DNA of 64,000 nucleotides. Source: Burkholderia sp. WSM2232. Lineage in GTDB: Bacteria > Pseudomonadota > Gammaproteobacteria > Burkholderiales > Burkholderiaceae. The position numbers were made by a program, and so were the translations under genes. The stretch covers positions 25,790-89,789 of the forward strand of contig NZ_AWZV01000023.1 in the NCBI RefSeq assembly GCF_000472545.1. Reading direction: 5' to 3'. The notes under the pieces were generated by a model. It was given only the letters and a program-made list of their open reading frames with translations, was not told the DNA's origin and searched no databases. Position 1 is the stretch's first letter, and each line of letters opens with the position of its first letter. Shown here piece after piece: positions 35,635 to 44,400 of this stretch.

Positions 35635-36420
35635 TCAAGCAGTGGCAGGTGCCACGACATAGCCGGCCTTGCCGCGCATCCGCTCGCGGCAGGCATCGCC
35701 GAATGCACTAAAAATCGCGCTGGAGAGTGCATCGCCCGCATGCTTCCACTCGGGATGCCACTGCACGCCCAGTGCGAAACCGCGCGCGTTTCTGACGCTG
35801 ACCGCTTCGATCAGTCCATCGGGCGCGCGGGCTTCGATCGCGAGGCCCTCACCAAGCTGCGCCACGCCCTGGTCGTGCAACGAGTTCACACGTGCTTCGT
35901 CTGCGCCCCCTGCAAGGCGTTGCAATAAGCCGCCTTGAGTGAGCGAGATGCGATGAGCGGGTGCATATTGCAGCTCGAGGCTGTCTTCGTTGTTCTCGCG
36001 ATGGTCGTGCAAGCCAGGCACCGCATGAACGCTTTGATGCAACGTGCCACCAAATACGACGTTCATTTCCTGGAGCCCCCGGCAGATGGCGAGCACGGGT
36101 ACGCCGGCCCTGATCGCGGCATGCAGCAGGGGCAGCGTGGTTGCGTCGCGAGCCGCGTCGTAGAGCGCGCCGGGTTCGTCGGGCTCGCCACCGTAGCGAT
36201 ACGGCTCGACATTCGAGTAGCTGCCGGTAAAGAGCAGGCCGTCCACTGCGGCCAGCACGTCATCCGCCGGCTGACGCTCGCCGAGGGCAGGCAGCAGCAT
36301 GGCCAGCGCCTTCGCGCCGTCCACGATCGCTGCGATGTACTTTTCGCCGACCAGGTGGGATGGGTGCTTTCCTATCGTCGTTCTATCGGCGGTGATGCCG
36401 ACCAGAGGTTTATTTTGCAT
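35635..36420 (-). CDS. puuD: Gamma-glutamyl-gamma-aminobutyrate hydrolase family protein (PuuD)
   Basis: The 261-residue class I glutamine-amidotransferase-like hydrolase shows the nucleophile elbow LAICRGLQEMNVVFGG (Cys near 115), the phrase NSLHDQGVAQ, and the catalytic His/Glu in VQWHPEWKH. PuuD releases GABA and glutamate from gamma-glutamyl-GABA. It is the first gene of the puuD-puuA-spuC operon, so the operon promoter should lie upstream of 36420. The oxidase and dehydrogenase steps (PuuB, PuuC) are not encoded nearby. Confidence 0.92.
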   Translation of the reverse strand: MQNKPLVGITADRTTIGKHPSHLVGEKYIAAIVDGAKALAMLLPALGERQPADDVLAAVDGLLFTGSYSNVEPYRYGGEPDEPGALYDAARDATTLPLLHAAIRAGVPVLAICRGLQEMNVVFGGTLHQSVHAVPGLHDHRENNEDSLELQYAPAHRISLTQGGLLQRLAGGADEARVNSLHDQGVAQLGEGLAIEARAPDGLIEAVSVRNARGFALGVQWHPEWKHAGDALSSAIFSAFGDACRERMRGKAGYVVAPATA

Positions 36421-37501
36421 AACGAACCGTTGTGTTTGTCCAGCCACAAATGCGGCAGGAAAGGCTTTGAACCGGCGGGCGCTGCGCGTGCGAAGTGTGC
36501 CGCCGCAGGCGCCGCGTCAGGCCACCGAGGCAGGGCAGGAGGTCGCCGTCAACGGAACGCGCCGCGCGTCATGATCCGATGCGCAGTTCGATGCCGCCCG
36601 CGACGGTAGGCAGCAGGGCGCGCGCGTGCCAGACGGATCGAGGTCAGGCAAACGCGCACGCGCGCCAACCCTCGCCTCAGGCGAGTATGTTCTGGCAGAC
36701 GGGTGGATCGAACGGCAAACAGTAGGGAGGCGCTAGGGCAACAGCGACGCGACTTCGTCTGTGCGCACCGCGATGAAGGCGCGCGCCGAGACAGAGTTGT
36801 GACGTCGAACTGAACGCCGGGACAGGATTGTGAAGACGGACAGAAAGCGGCGGAACGCAAGGCTGCCGCTGCTGCCGTTGGCGATGGCGCCGTCAGCGCG
36901 AGGACAGCTCGCCTGACTGCGGTTCCATCTCACCAAAGGGCCACGGACTCTCACGATGACACTCGATTAGCGACGTTGAACATGTTGAACCGGCTGCTGC
37001 ATTGCATGGGGGCATGCACGGAAGCAGTCTGTCTGGATGATCGTGTTACCCGCTGCGAACCGGATTCGCTGCGCCGCAAAACACGATGTGTGTTTTCGTT
37101 CCGACGCCGGTTTCACGATCGCCTGTTACCAGCATATACGAGTCGGTCATGCCGTCAAATTGTTTTGTGAGCGGATATCGCTGCGGACTTTCCCGAGGGC
37201 GTCTGGTATGAGGTCGTCACATGGGGCCGGCTTTTGCGTAGTGCATCGTTCGAGGTTTCTGTGTTGTGCGCCGTCGGCATTTTCGGGTCGTTGCTGGATG
37301 ATATAAATTTTTGATTTACAACGGAAACTGATCAATTCTGCCAAAAATGCCCGTTGTTCACGGTTGCACTTCTGATAAATGCCTCCCGGTGCCGAGCAAT
37401 CGTGCTTGGAGTCAGCGAACGACCGCACTCGTGCATGAGTGACCGAAAGGCAGGAAGCTGAATAATTGCGCGCGTATCTGCTCTCTGCGCCGCGTCTTGT
37501 G
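36421..37501. other. Gene-free 1.08-kb region
   Basis: I see no convincing gene on either strand. The composition shifts from GC-rich to more AT-rich at about 37.0 kb, matching the AT-richer genes that follow. The left end must hold the promoter of the puu operon. No repeat, terminator or RNA gene was recognised. Confidence 0.5.
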
Positions 37502-38923
37502 TCAGGTCGCAACGACCACAGTCAGGACACACAACATGATGATGAACAGGCTCCCCCGGTTTTTGATAGCGAAGACGATCGGGTCGTCATTCATCTGTCC
37601 CCTGAAGGCGATCATCCATACGCGGCTGATCCAATAAAGGAGCAGGGCAAACAGAACCCAGAGCCAATGAGGGTGGCGATATAGCACGGTCACACCATCG
37701 GAGTTCATGTAGAGCGCGAGCACGAGCACCGCAACGTATCCTGCAGCCGTTCCAAACGACCGCACGATGCTCATATCGTCCGCCAGATAGCCTCGACCTG
37801 CTGCCGCTGTCTTGCCCTCCCGCCGGACTTTGTCGAGTTCCGTATAGCGCTTGACCATCGCGAGACTGAGAAAAATCATGACCGAGAACATGATGAGCCA
37901 GTCGGAAAGCACAATGTCGCCGGCCGCTCCGCCTGCCACAATACGTGCCGTATAGAGCGCGGCGAGCACGAACGCGTCAATCAACGTCATTCGCTTCAGG
38001 CGAAAGGAATAGGCCATCGTCATCGCGACGTAGCCCGTCAGCACGAGTTGGAACGCAGGCGTCAACATGACAGCAAGGCTTGCCGACACGGATAACAGCA
38101 CTAGCATCAGGATGATGCCTGCGAGAAGCGGCAGTTCACCTGATGCAAAAGGGCGAGCGCGCTTTCGGCTGTGCCGCCTGTCTGCGTCAAGATCCAGCAT
38201 GTCGTTCAACAGGTACACCGACGATGCGCAAAGGCAGAACGAAAGGAATGCGATGCCCTCGTCGATGAGAGTGCCTACTTGAGTGAAACGGTGGGACGCG
38301 AGCAACGGCACAAAGATCAGAAGATTCTTCACCCACTGATACACCCGCATTTCCCTAAGCGCGAGCCGTAGGAACGGACGGGACTCCTCGAAAAAGACAG
38401 TTGTTTGATTTTCCTTTTTGGCCGCCGCCTCAATGCTCTTGCTTCCTACCACAATCGCCTGGCGCGCCAGCTTCCAGACGGGAATATCGGCGCGTGCATT
38501 GCCGCAGTAATCGAAGCCTTGTATGCCAAACGCAGAGGACAATGCCTGCGCCTTGTGCACGCCGGAAAGATTGTGCGAGGCGTCGCTTGCCATTACACCT
38601 TTGAAAAATCCGAAGTGCGAAGCAACCTGATCGGCATACCGGTGATCACCGGCGGTACACAGATATAAATCGCGGCCGCTGGACCGTTCATGCCGCAAGA
38701 AATCGACCAGGCGGGCGTTATAGGGAAGCAAAGACACATCGATTGCGACGCGCGCGGCGATCTGGGCTTTCAGGTATCCCTTGCCGCGCAATATCCATGC
38801 TACGCAAAGGAAAACGTAGAGCGGGTTCTTTTTGATCAGTACCAGGAACGATTCGATCAAAATATCGCTATGGGTCAATGTGCCATCCAGATCCACGCAA
38901 AGAGGGACAGTTGCACCAGCCAT
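37502..38923 (-). CDS. HAD phosphatase-UbiA prenyltransferase fusion (DPPR-synthase-like)
   Basis: The N-terminal 190 residues form a HAD-type phosphatase domain: motif I CVDLDGTLTHSD, motif II LYLCTAGDHRY, and a late acidic motif FDYCGNARADIPVWKLAR. The C-terminal 280 residues are a UbiA-type membrane prenyltransferase with about eight helices, first motif LNDMLDLDADRRHSRKRARP and later MVKRYTELDKVRREG. Fusions of this kind resemble decaprenylphosphoryl-5-phosphoribose synthase plus its phosphatase, as in mycobacterial arabinan precursor synthesis. I chose the ATG at 38923, with GAGG six bases upstream; an ATG at 38956 is possible. It is divergent from a GT-C-like gene. Confidence 0.88.
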   Translation of the reverse strand: MAGATVPLCVDLDGTLTHSDILIESFLVLIKKNPLYVFLCVAWILRGKGYLKAQIAARVAIDVSLLPYNARLVDFLRHERSSGRDLYLCTAGDHRYADQVASHFGFFKGVMASDASHNLSGVHKAQALSSAFGIQGFDYCGNARADIPVWKLARQAIVVGSKSIEAAAKKENQTTVFFEESRPFLRLALREMRVYQWVKNLLIFVPLLASHRFTQVGTLIDEGIAFLSFCLCASSVYLLNDMLDLDADRRHSRKRARPFASGELPLLAGIILMLVLLSVSASLAVMLTPAFQLVLTGYVAMTMAYSFRLKRMTLIDAFVLAALYTARIVAGGAAGDIVLSDWLIMFSVMIFLSLAMVKRYTELDKVRREGKTAAAGRGYLADDMSIVRSFGTAAGYVAVLVLALYMNSDGVTVLYRHPHWLWVLFALLLYWISRVWMIAFRGQMNDDPIVFAIKNRGSLFIIMLCVLTVVVAT

Positions 38924-39557
38924 CATTAGCCTCAACGGTTGCCGACCGAAGTTCATTGCTGCAGCCCTGACACCATGCGTCGCGACGCACCGTATTTAAG
39001 CTAGCACAGGTTTTTTTAATCGAAAGTCGATGAGAGATCATTGGCGCGGGGAAGGGAGGTCGTGGCTGATTTCGCCTGAAGCGCGATTGAACGCTGATTA
39101 ATCACCTTTCACGAGAGAGCCATCGACGGATGAAAAAGTTAGTTTCTTATCTATTTGCAGCGTCGTCCGGCTTGAAAGCAGGCTACTATGTGTCGAGTTG
39201 CGGATCGTGCAGGCCGCGAGAAATTCCTCTGATTTCATTGTGCTTTCAAAATAGACCCGACGCTTTTTAAAGCGGATTTCGAGGCTGATCGGGGCGGTTA
39301 TGGTTTCTCCGAAGACGCGCCATCCGGTTAATGCCTCGGCGGTATGGTTTCAGGTGCCTCTTCGCACCAGCCGGAATCGAGAGAAGGAAGTTCGCCAATT
39401 GTGAAGGCGCCCGAGTTTGAAGCCTCATGGAAAAGGAACTGAAACATACGCGTCTCGCGGCTCGCCCATGCAGGTTTTATATGAAGGAAGCGGCGTTCTG
39501 CGGACCAGCCGACCGAGCCAGGAGCACGAACGTCGTTTAGCAGCAGGAGGGCCATTC
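38924..39557. other. Divergent gap between HAD-UbiA and GT-C-like genes
   Basis: This 634-base, AT-richer stretch holds no gene that I can support. Short T- and A-runs near 39010-39150 and 39240-39270 look like promoter or UP-element DNA for the two divergent genes. An open frame reaches from 39417 into the downstream gene, but the ribosome site places the start at 39558. Confidence 0.5.
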
Positions 39558-41168
39558 ATGTCGACACCGGTGAGAAACGCCATTGAACGGATTTCGTGGC
39601 CCCAATTCTGCGATCACGTTGTCGTATTCGTGTTTGCGTCGTCTCTATATGCTGCGGTGCTCTACAACACCGGTTGGCATGCTCCGTTCTGGAAGGCGGT
39701 GCTCGGGCTGGCCATTCTGGCGGCAATCGCGTTCCACGGTTATATATCTCGCGCCGACTGGCGCACGGCGCTGCTGGTGGTAGCCTTTATCGCCGTCGTG
39801 CTATTCGCCTGTGGATTGCTGCGGGAGTTCAGTTACGATGGCTTGAACTACCATAGCGCCGTCGCTCTCGCATTAGATCAGCGCAACAGCGGGCAGACAG
39901 GCTCGTACGAGATAGGCGGAATGTTCTGGGCAGAGCACTACCCGAAGGCCTTTGAATTCTTCGCATATACCGCCCGCGTCCTTACTACTCGCTTCAACAG
40001 CGGAAAGTCCTTCACTTTTCTGCTGAGCGTTCCTGCGTTGGTTTGCCTGATGCAGGTGTTCCGAAGCGCGGGACACTCGGGAAAGACGGCATTCACCGCA
40101 GCGTTAGCGTGCGTCTATAGTCCGGTCGCGTTAGGACAGATCACGACGCTTTATGTGGATGCAGCGCATTATTATTGCTGGACCATTTTCTCGGTCCAGC
40201 TCATATTTGCAGTCGGGAACAGGCCGTATTCCGCAATCCAGTTAGGTGCCGCACTTGCACTTCTGATTGGCTCCAAGATGACTGGTCCAGTGTTCGCTGG
40301 CGTTTCCATACTAGTTGTTGTGGGTGCGGCGCTTGTGCAACAGAACAGGAATGGATTTCTGCGAAGACAATGGAAGGTGTTTGCTCATATTGCTCTCTGG
40401 TCAGGCGTGGCCGTCATGACTCTAGGCTATTCGCCTTACCTGCAGAATCTATCCGCCGGCAAGCACGTCTTCTATCCGATTCTTGGCAAGGACAGAATAG
40501 ACGTCATATCGGGCCAGGCGTCGCCGCATTTTCTTGCCATGAATCCGTTGCACAGGCTCGTTCTGTCGTATTTCTCCATACCGAGTAACTGCAGTTCTTG
40601 CGCGGCAGCGGAGCCGATCTTCGTGCCATCGATAAGGCATCTACGTGAGGCGTTTATCGTTCTCCACACAGCAGATACCCGCTTCGCCGGATTTGGTCCG
40701 TTCTTTGGCGTAATGCTAGTACTTGGCGTTGCGGCAGCGTTAGGGAACAAGAAAGGCGCAAGCGTCGCAAAGATTTATCTGCTGGCCACGCTGGCGATCG
40801 TGCTGGTACATCCTCAATCGTGGTGGGCGCGCTATGTTCCCATGCTTTACGCGGCTCCTTTCCTGAGTTCAGCCGCTTTCTCCAACAGCCGAAGACTCTT
40901 CCGCTCGATAATTGCTCTGGCGCTGCTCAACTCGTTGCTGGCGGCAGGAAGTCTGGCGGGCTACATGGTATTGAAGCAGAACCACTATAGAAACGCCGTG
41001 GCCTCCGTTCTGGATATGTGCGGTCAACGCCCGCTTGCCTTGTCTGCTTCTGCAATGAACTGGCAGTTTGATTTGCGAGACGACAACTTCAATATGGCGG
41101 CAAACGGCGCGCCTTCGTGGAATGGATGCGGTGTGAATTTCGACGAATTGATGACCATGACGAAGTAG
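39558..41168 (+). CDS. Multi-pass membrane protein, GT-C glycosyltransferase-like
   Basis: The 536-residue protein has about 11 hydrophobic segments. A periplasmic loop early in the chain reads REFSYDGLNYHSAVALALDQ, which has the acidic pattern expected of GT-C glycosyltransferases (ArnT and PMT type), with a large hydrophilic C-terminal end (SASAMNWQFDLRDDNFN). AGGAGG lies seven bases before the ATG. The family assignment is inferred from topology and that loop, not from a strong motif. Its divergent neighbour probably makes a polyprenyl-phosphate sugar, the donor type that GT-C enzymes use. Confidence 0.65.
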   Translation: MSTPVRNAIERISWPQFCDHVVVFVFASSLYAAVLYNTGWHAPFWKAVLGLAILAAIAFHGYISRADWRTALLVVAFIAVVLFACGLLREFSYDGLNYHSAVALALDQRNSGQTGSYEIGGMFWAEHYPKAFEFFAYTARVLTTRFNSGKSFTFLLSVPALVCLMQVFRSAGHSGKTAFTAALACVYSPVALGQITTLYVDAAHYYCWTIFSVQLIFAVGNRPYSAIQLGAALALLIGSKMTGPVFAGVSILVVVGAALVQQNRNGFLRRQWKVFAHIALWSGVAVMTLGYSPYLQNLSAGKHVFYPILGKDRIDVISGQASPHFLAMNPLHRLVLSYFSIPSNCSSCAAAEPIFVPSIRHLREAFIVLHTADTRFAGFGPFFGVMLVLGVAAALGNKKGASVAKIYLLATLAIVLVHPQSWWARYVPMLYAAPFLSSAAFSNSRRLFRSIIALALLNSLLAAGSLAGYMVLKQNHYRNAVASVLDMCGQRPLALSASAMNWQFDLRDDNFNMAANGAPSWNGCGVNFDELMTMTK

Positions 41169-41198
41169 CCCGTTTGGGCCACGGCGCGTCGTCTTACT

Positions 41199-42104
41199 TC
41201 AAGTGATCTGGGTGCCCGCCGTTCCCGCTGCCATAGCCTCGATATGTTCGAGCGAACCGATTACCGCGCGTTTTCCCATGCGCGTGACGAAGTCGCACGC
41301 CGCTTCTACCTTGGGTCCCATCGATCCGGCCGGAAATTCCATGGACCGTAGCTCGGCGGCCGAAACGGTGCGCAGCACGCGCTCGCGCGGCGTACGCCAG
41401 TCAGCATAGACGGCCTCCACGTCAGTTGCGATCAGCAGCACATCGGCGTTTAACTGGGCGGCGAGCAATGCGCTGCACAGGTCCTTGTCGATTACCGCTT
41501 CGACTCCGGTTCTGGTTTGTCCGTCTGCGGCCAGCGTCACCGGGATGCCTCCGCCGCCGGCTGCAATGACGATGACATCGTGCTCCAGAAGCCATTGCAC
41601 GGGCTTCAGCGCTGCAATATGTTGCGGCTTCGGCGAGGCCACCACGCGTCTGAAACCGCTGCCGTCCGCGGCGATGTGCCAGCCGTTTCGCTGTGCCAGC
41701 AGTTGCGCCTCGGCCTGGGTATAGACGGGCCCGATCGGCTTGGTCGGATGAGCGAAAGCGGGATCGCGAGCATCCACTTCGACGCGCGTCAGCAGGGTGG
41801 CTACCTGCCGGGTAGCCGGCAATGCGTTCGCCAGTTCCTGCTCGAGCAGATAGCCGATCATGCCTTCGGACTCCGCATCGAGCACGTCGAGCGGCGCGAC
41901 GTCTTTCGCGTCCCCTGCGGCTGCCTGCATGGCAAGCAGGCCGACCTGAGGACCGTTGCCGTGGGCAATGACCAGTTGGTTGTGATCCGCGAGCTTCGCT
42001 ATCTGCGTTGCTGCCTGGCGAATATTGGCGATCTGGTGCGCCATGGTCATAGGTTCGCCACGGCGAAGGAGCGCGTTGCCGCCCAGCGCTATCAGGATGC
42101 GCAT
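41199..42104 (-). CDS. arcC: Carbamate kinase
   Basis: ArcC converts carbamoyl phosphate and ADP to ATP, CO2 and ammonia, the energy-yielding step of the arginine deiminase pathway. The 301-residue protein shows the family motifs MRILIALGGNALLRRGE, LVIAHGNGPQVGLLAMQ, VIAAGGGGIPVT, VIDKDLCSALLAAQL and GSMGPKVEAACDFV. It is the last gene of the arcDABC operon and follows arcB by eight bases. Confidence 0.97.
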   Translation of the reverse strand: MRILIALGGNALLRRGEPMTMAHQIANIRQAATQIAKLADHNQLVIAHGNGPQVGLLAMQAAAGDAKDVAPLDVLDAESEGMIGYLLEQELANALPATRQVATLLTRVEVDARDPAFAHPTKPIGPVYTQAEAQLLAQRNGWHIAADGSGFRRVVASPKPQHIAALKPVQWLLEHDVIVIAAGGGGIPVTLAADGQTRTGVEAVIDKDLCSALLAAQLNADVLLIATDVEAVYADWRTPRERVLRTVSAAELRSMEFPAGSMGPKVEAACDFVTRMGKRAVIGSLEHIEAMAAGTAGTQIT

Positions 42105-42112
42105 GCCGGCCC

Positions 42113-43111
42113 CTATGCAAGGGTCGCCACAAGCACTGCCTTGATGGTGTGCATGCGGTTCTCGGCCTGGGAAAATACGATCGATGCGTTGGACTCGAAC
42201 ACCTCGTCACTGACTTCGAGTTCGGACAGCCCGAATCGCTCGTGAACCATGCGCCCGGTGTCCGTCTCCAGGTTGTGATACGCCGGCAGGCAATGCATGA
42301 AGCGTGTGCGCGGCTTGCCCGTTGCCTTCATCAGCCTGGCGTTGACCTGATAGGGCAGCAGCAAGTCGATGCGCGGCCCCCACGCCTCGACCGGCTCACC
42401 CATCGACACCCAGACGTCGGTATAGAGGAAATCGGCGCCGCTCACGGCCTCATACGGGTCCTCGATAATCGTGACCTTGGCGCCCGTGCGTTCGGCCAGA
42501 TGCCGCATCTGCTGGACCAGTTCGTCGTGCGGCCACAGTTCGCGCGGCGCCGCGATGCGCACGTCCATGCCCATCTGCACGCCGCCGATCAACAGGGAAT
42601 TGCCCATGTTGAAGCGCGCGTCGCCAAGGTAGCAGAACGAGAGCTCGTGAAGCGGTTTTTCTCCGAATTCACGCATGGTAAGCAGATCGGCGAGCACCTG
42701 TGTAGGGTGGAATTCGTCTGTCAGCCCATTCCAGACCGGGACGTGCGAATAGGTCGCAAGATCTTCCACCACGCTTTGGTGAAAACCGCGATATTCGATC
42801 CCGTCGTAAAGACGCCCGAGCACGCGCGCCGTGTCCTTGAGCGACTCTTTACGGCCGAGCTGCGAACTGGAAGAGTCAATGTACGTGACGTGCCCGCCCT
42901 GGTCGTGTACGGCAACCTCGAATGCGCAACGCGTGCGCGTCGAAGTCTTTTCGAAAATCAATGCCACGTTCTTGCCGCTTAGCCGTGGCACTTCGTTGCC
43001 GGCGTATTTCGCACGCTTGAGTTCTGCGGCAAGGTCGAGCAGAAAACGGATGTCGCGTGGGGTGAAGTCCTGCATGTTCAACAGGCTGCGATTGCGTAGA
43101 TTGAATGCCAT
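42113..43111 (-). CDS. arcB: Catabolic ornithine carbamoyltransferase
   Basis: ArcB splits citrulline with phosphate into ornithine and carbamoyl phosphate. The 332-residue protein has the carbamoyl phosphate motif EKTSTRTRCAFEVAVHDQG, the ornithine-site motifs FHPTQVLADLLTM and VWVSMGEP, and MHCLPAYHNLETDTG. I chose the ATG at 43111 on family length and because GGAGAAC precedes it; an in-frame start eight codons upstream is unlikely. The setting between arcA and arcC marks it as the catabolic, not the biosynthetic, enzyme. Confidence 0.96.
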   Translation of the reverse strand: MAFNLRNRSLLNMQDFTPRDIRFLLDLAAELKRAKYAGNEVPRLSGKNVALIFEKTSTRTRCAFEVAVHDQGGHVTYIDSSSSQLGRKESLKDTARVLGRLYDGIEYRGFHQSVVEDLATYSHVPVWNGLTDEFHPTQVLADLLTMREFGEKPLHELSFCYLGDARFNMGNSLLIGGVQMGMDVRIAAPRELWPHDELVQQMRHLAERTGAKVTIIEDPYEAVSGADFLYTDVWVSMGEPVEAWGPRIDLLLPYQVNARLMKATGKPRTRFMHCLPAYHNLETDTGRMVHERFGLSELEVSDEVFESNASIVFSQAENRMHTIKAVLVATLA

Positions 43112-43157
43112 GCGCGAGTTCTCCAGAAATATCACGAAATGCGGCGTGCGCCCGGCA

Positions 43158-44375
43158 TCAGACCGGCGCGCGTTCGATGGGGCAGGTCATGCAGTGGCCG
43201 CCGCCGCGCCCACGGCCGAGTTCTGCGCTCGGAATGGTGATGACTTCCACGCCCGCCTTGCGCAGCAGCGTGTTGGTGTACACATTGCGGTTGTAGGCAG
43301 CGACCACGCCCGGTGCGAGCGCGATCACGTTGTTGCCGTCGTCCCATTGCTCGCGCTCGGACTCCCAGGTGTCGCCACCGGTGGCGACGGTGCGCAATGC
43401 CGCGATCCCGAGCGCTTTGGCCACGACTTCGAGAAACGGTGCTTTCTCGGGGCGCACGTCGAGCTGATCGGGCAGGCGGCCAGGGCGCAGGCTCGTGCAG
43501 CGGATCGCATCGACCACTTCCGGGAAGATCGTCACGAGGTCGCGGTCGCAGAACGTAAACACCGTGTCGAGATGCATAGCACCTCTTGAGCGCGGCAGTT
43601 GCGCGGCGATGACCTGCTTGACCGATTCGCGGGCGAACAATGCGCGCGCAAGCTGAGCGACGCCCTGCGGCGAGGTTCGCTCGCCCATGCCGATCAGTAC
43701 GACGTCGCGCGACAGCGGCATCACGTCGCCACCCTCCAGCGTCGCACCGCCGTGGTCCACGTCGGGACCGCCCCACCAGATGCGCGTGCCGCCGCTGAAA
43801 AGCGGATGAAAGCGATAGATCGCCGCGGCGAGCAGCGTCTCCTCGCGTCGTGCAGGCCAGTACATCGAGCCGAGCACGAGGCCGTCGTTGATCCAGCAAC
43901 TGCTGTCGCGCGTAAAAAGCGTGTTGGGCAGCGGCGCAAGGATGAAGCCGGACGGTGGCGTGCATTGCGCGAGGAGACCATCGGGCTCGAATGGCAGCTC
44001 CGCACGCACGATGCCGCCGATCAGCCGCTCGGCAAGTTCCGCGGCCGGCATCTGAGCGAGCCAGATCTTCAGTTGAGAAGCGAGCTCCGCGTCAACGATG
44101 CCCGGCGCAAGCTTGCGCTCGAGTACCCACTCACGCGCTTCCCGTCCATGCAGAATGTCGGCAAGCAGGTCATGCATGTCGAACACTTCGACGCCGTGCT
44201 CCTGCATGGTGCTCACGAACGCGTAATGATCGGTCTTTGCCTGCGAGACCCAGAGCACGTCGTCGAACAGCAGGTCGCGGCAATTGGCGGGAGTCAAACG
44301 CGACTGCGCAAGGCCGGGCCGGCACACCATCACCTTGCGCAGCGCGCCGATTTCAGAATAAACGCCGAATGTCAT
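43158..44375 (-). CDS. arcA: Arginine deiminase
   Basis: ArcA hydrolyses arginine to citrulline and ammonia. The 405-residue protein starts MTFGVYSEIGALRKVMVCRP and contains the guanidine-site motifs NTLFTRDSSCWIND and GGTRIWWG, then HLDTVFTFCDRD. The catalytic cysteine is in GRGRGGGHCMTCPI near the C-terminus. I chose the ATG at 44375, with AGGAGA seven bases upstream. It lies 25 bases downstream of arcD and 46 bases upstream of arcB. Besides energy, the ammonia formed counters acid stress. Confidence 0.97.
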   Translation of the reverse strand: MTFGVYSEIGALRKVMVCRPGLAQSRLTPANCRDLLFDDVLWVSQAKTDHYAFVSTMQEHGVEVFDMHDLLADILHGREAREWVLERKLAPGIVDAELASQLKIWLAQMPAAELAERLIGGIVRAELPFEPDGLLAQCTPPSGFILAPLPNTLFTRDSSCWINDGLVLGSMYWPARREETLLAAAIYRFHPLFSGGTRIWWGGPDVDHGGATLEGGDVMPLSRDVVLIGMGERTSPQGVAQLARALFARESVKQVIAAQLPRSRGAMHLDTVFTFCDRDLVTIFPEVVDAIRCTSLRPGRLPDQLDVRPEKAPFLEVVAKALGIAALRTVATGGDTWESEREQWDDGNNVIALAPGVVAAYNRNVYTNTLLRKAGVEVITIPSAELGRGRGGGHCMTCPIERAPV

Positions 44376-44400
44376 TGTAGTTCTCCTGAAGATGGGCGGA

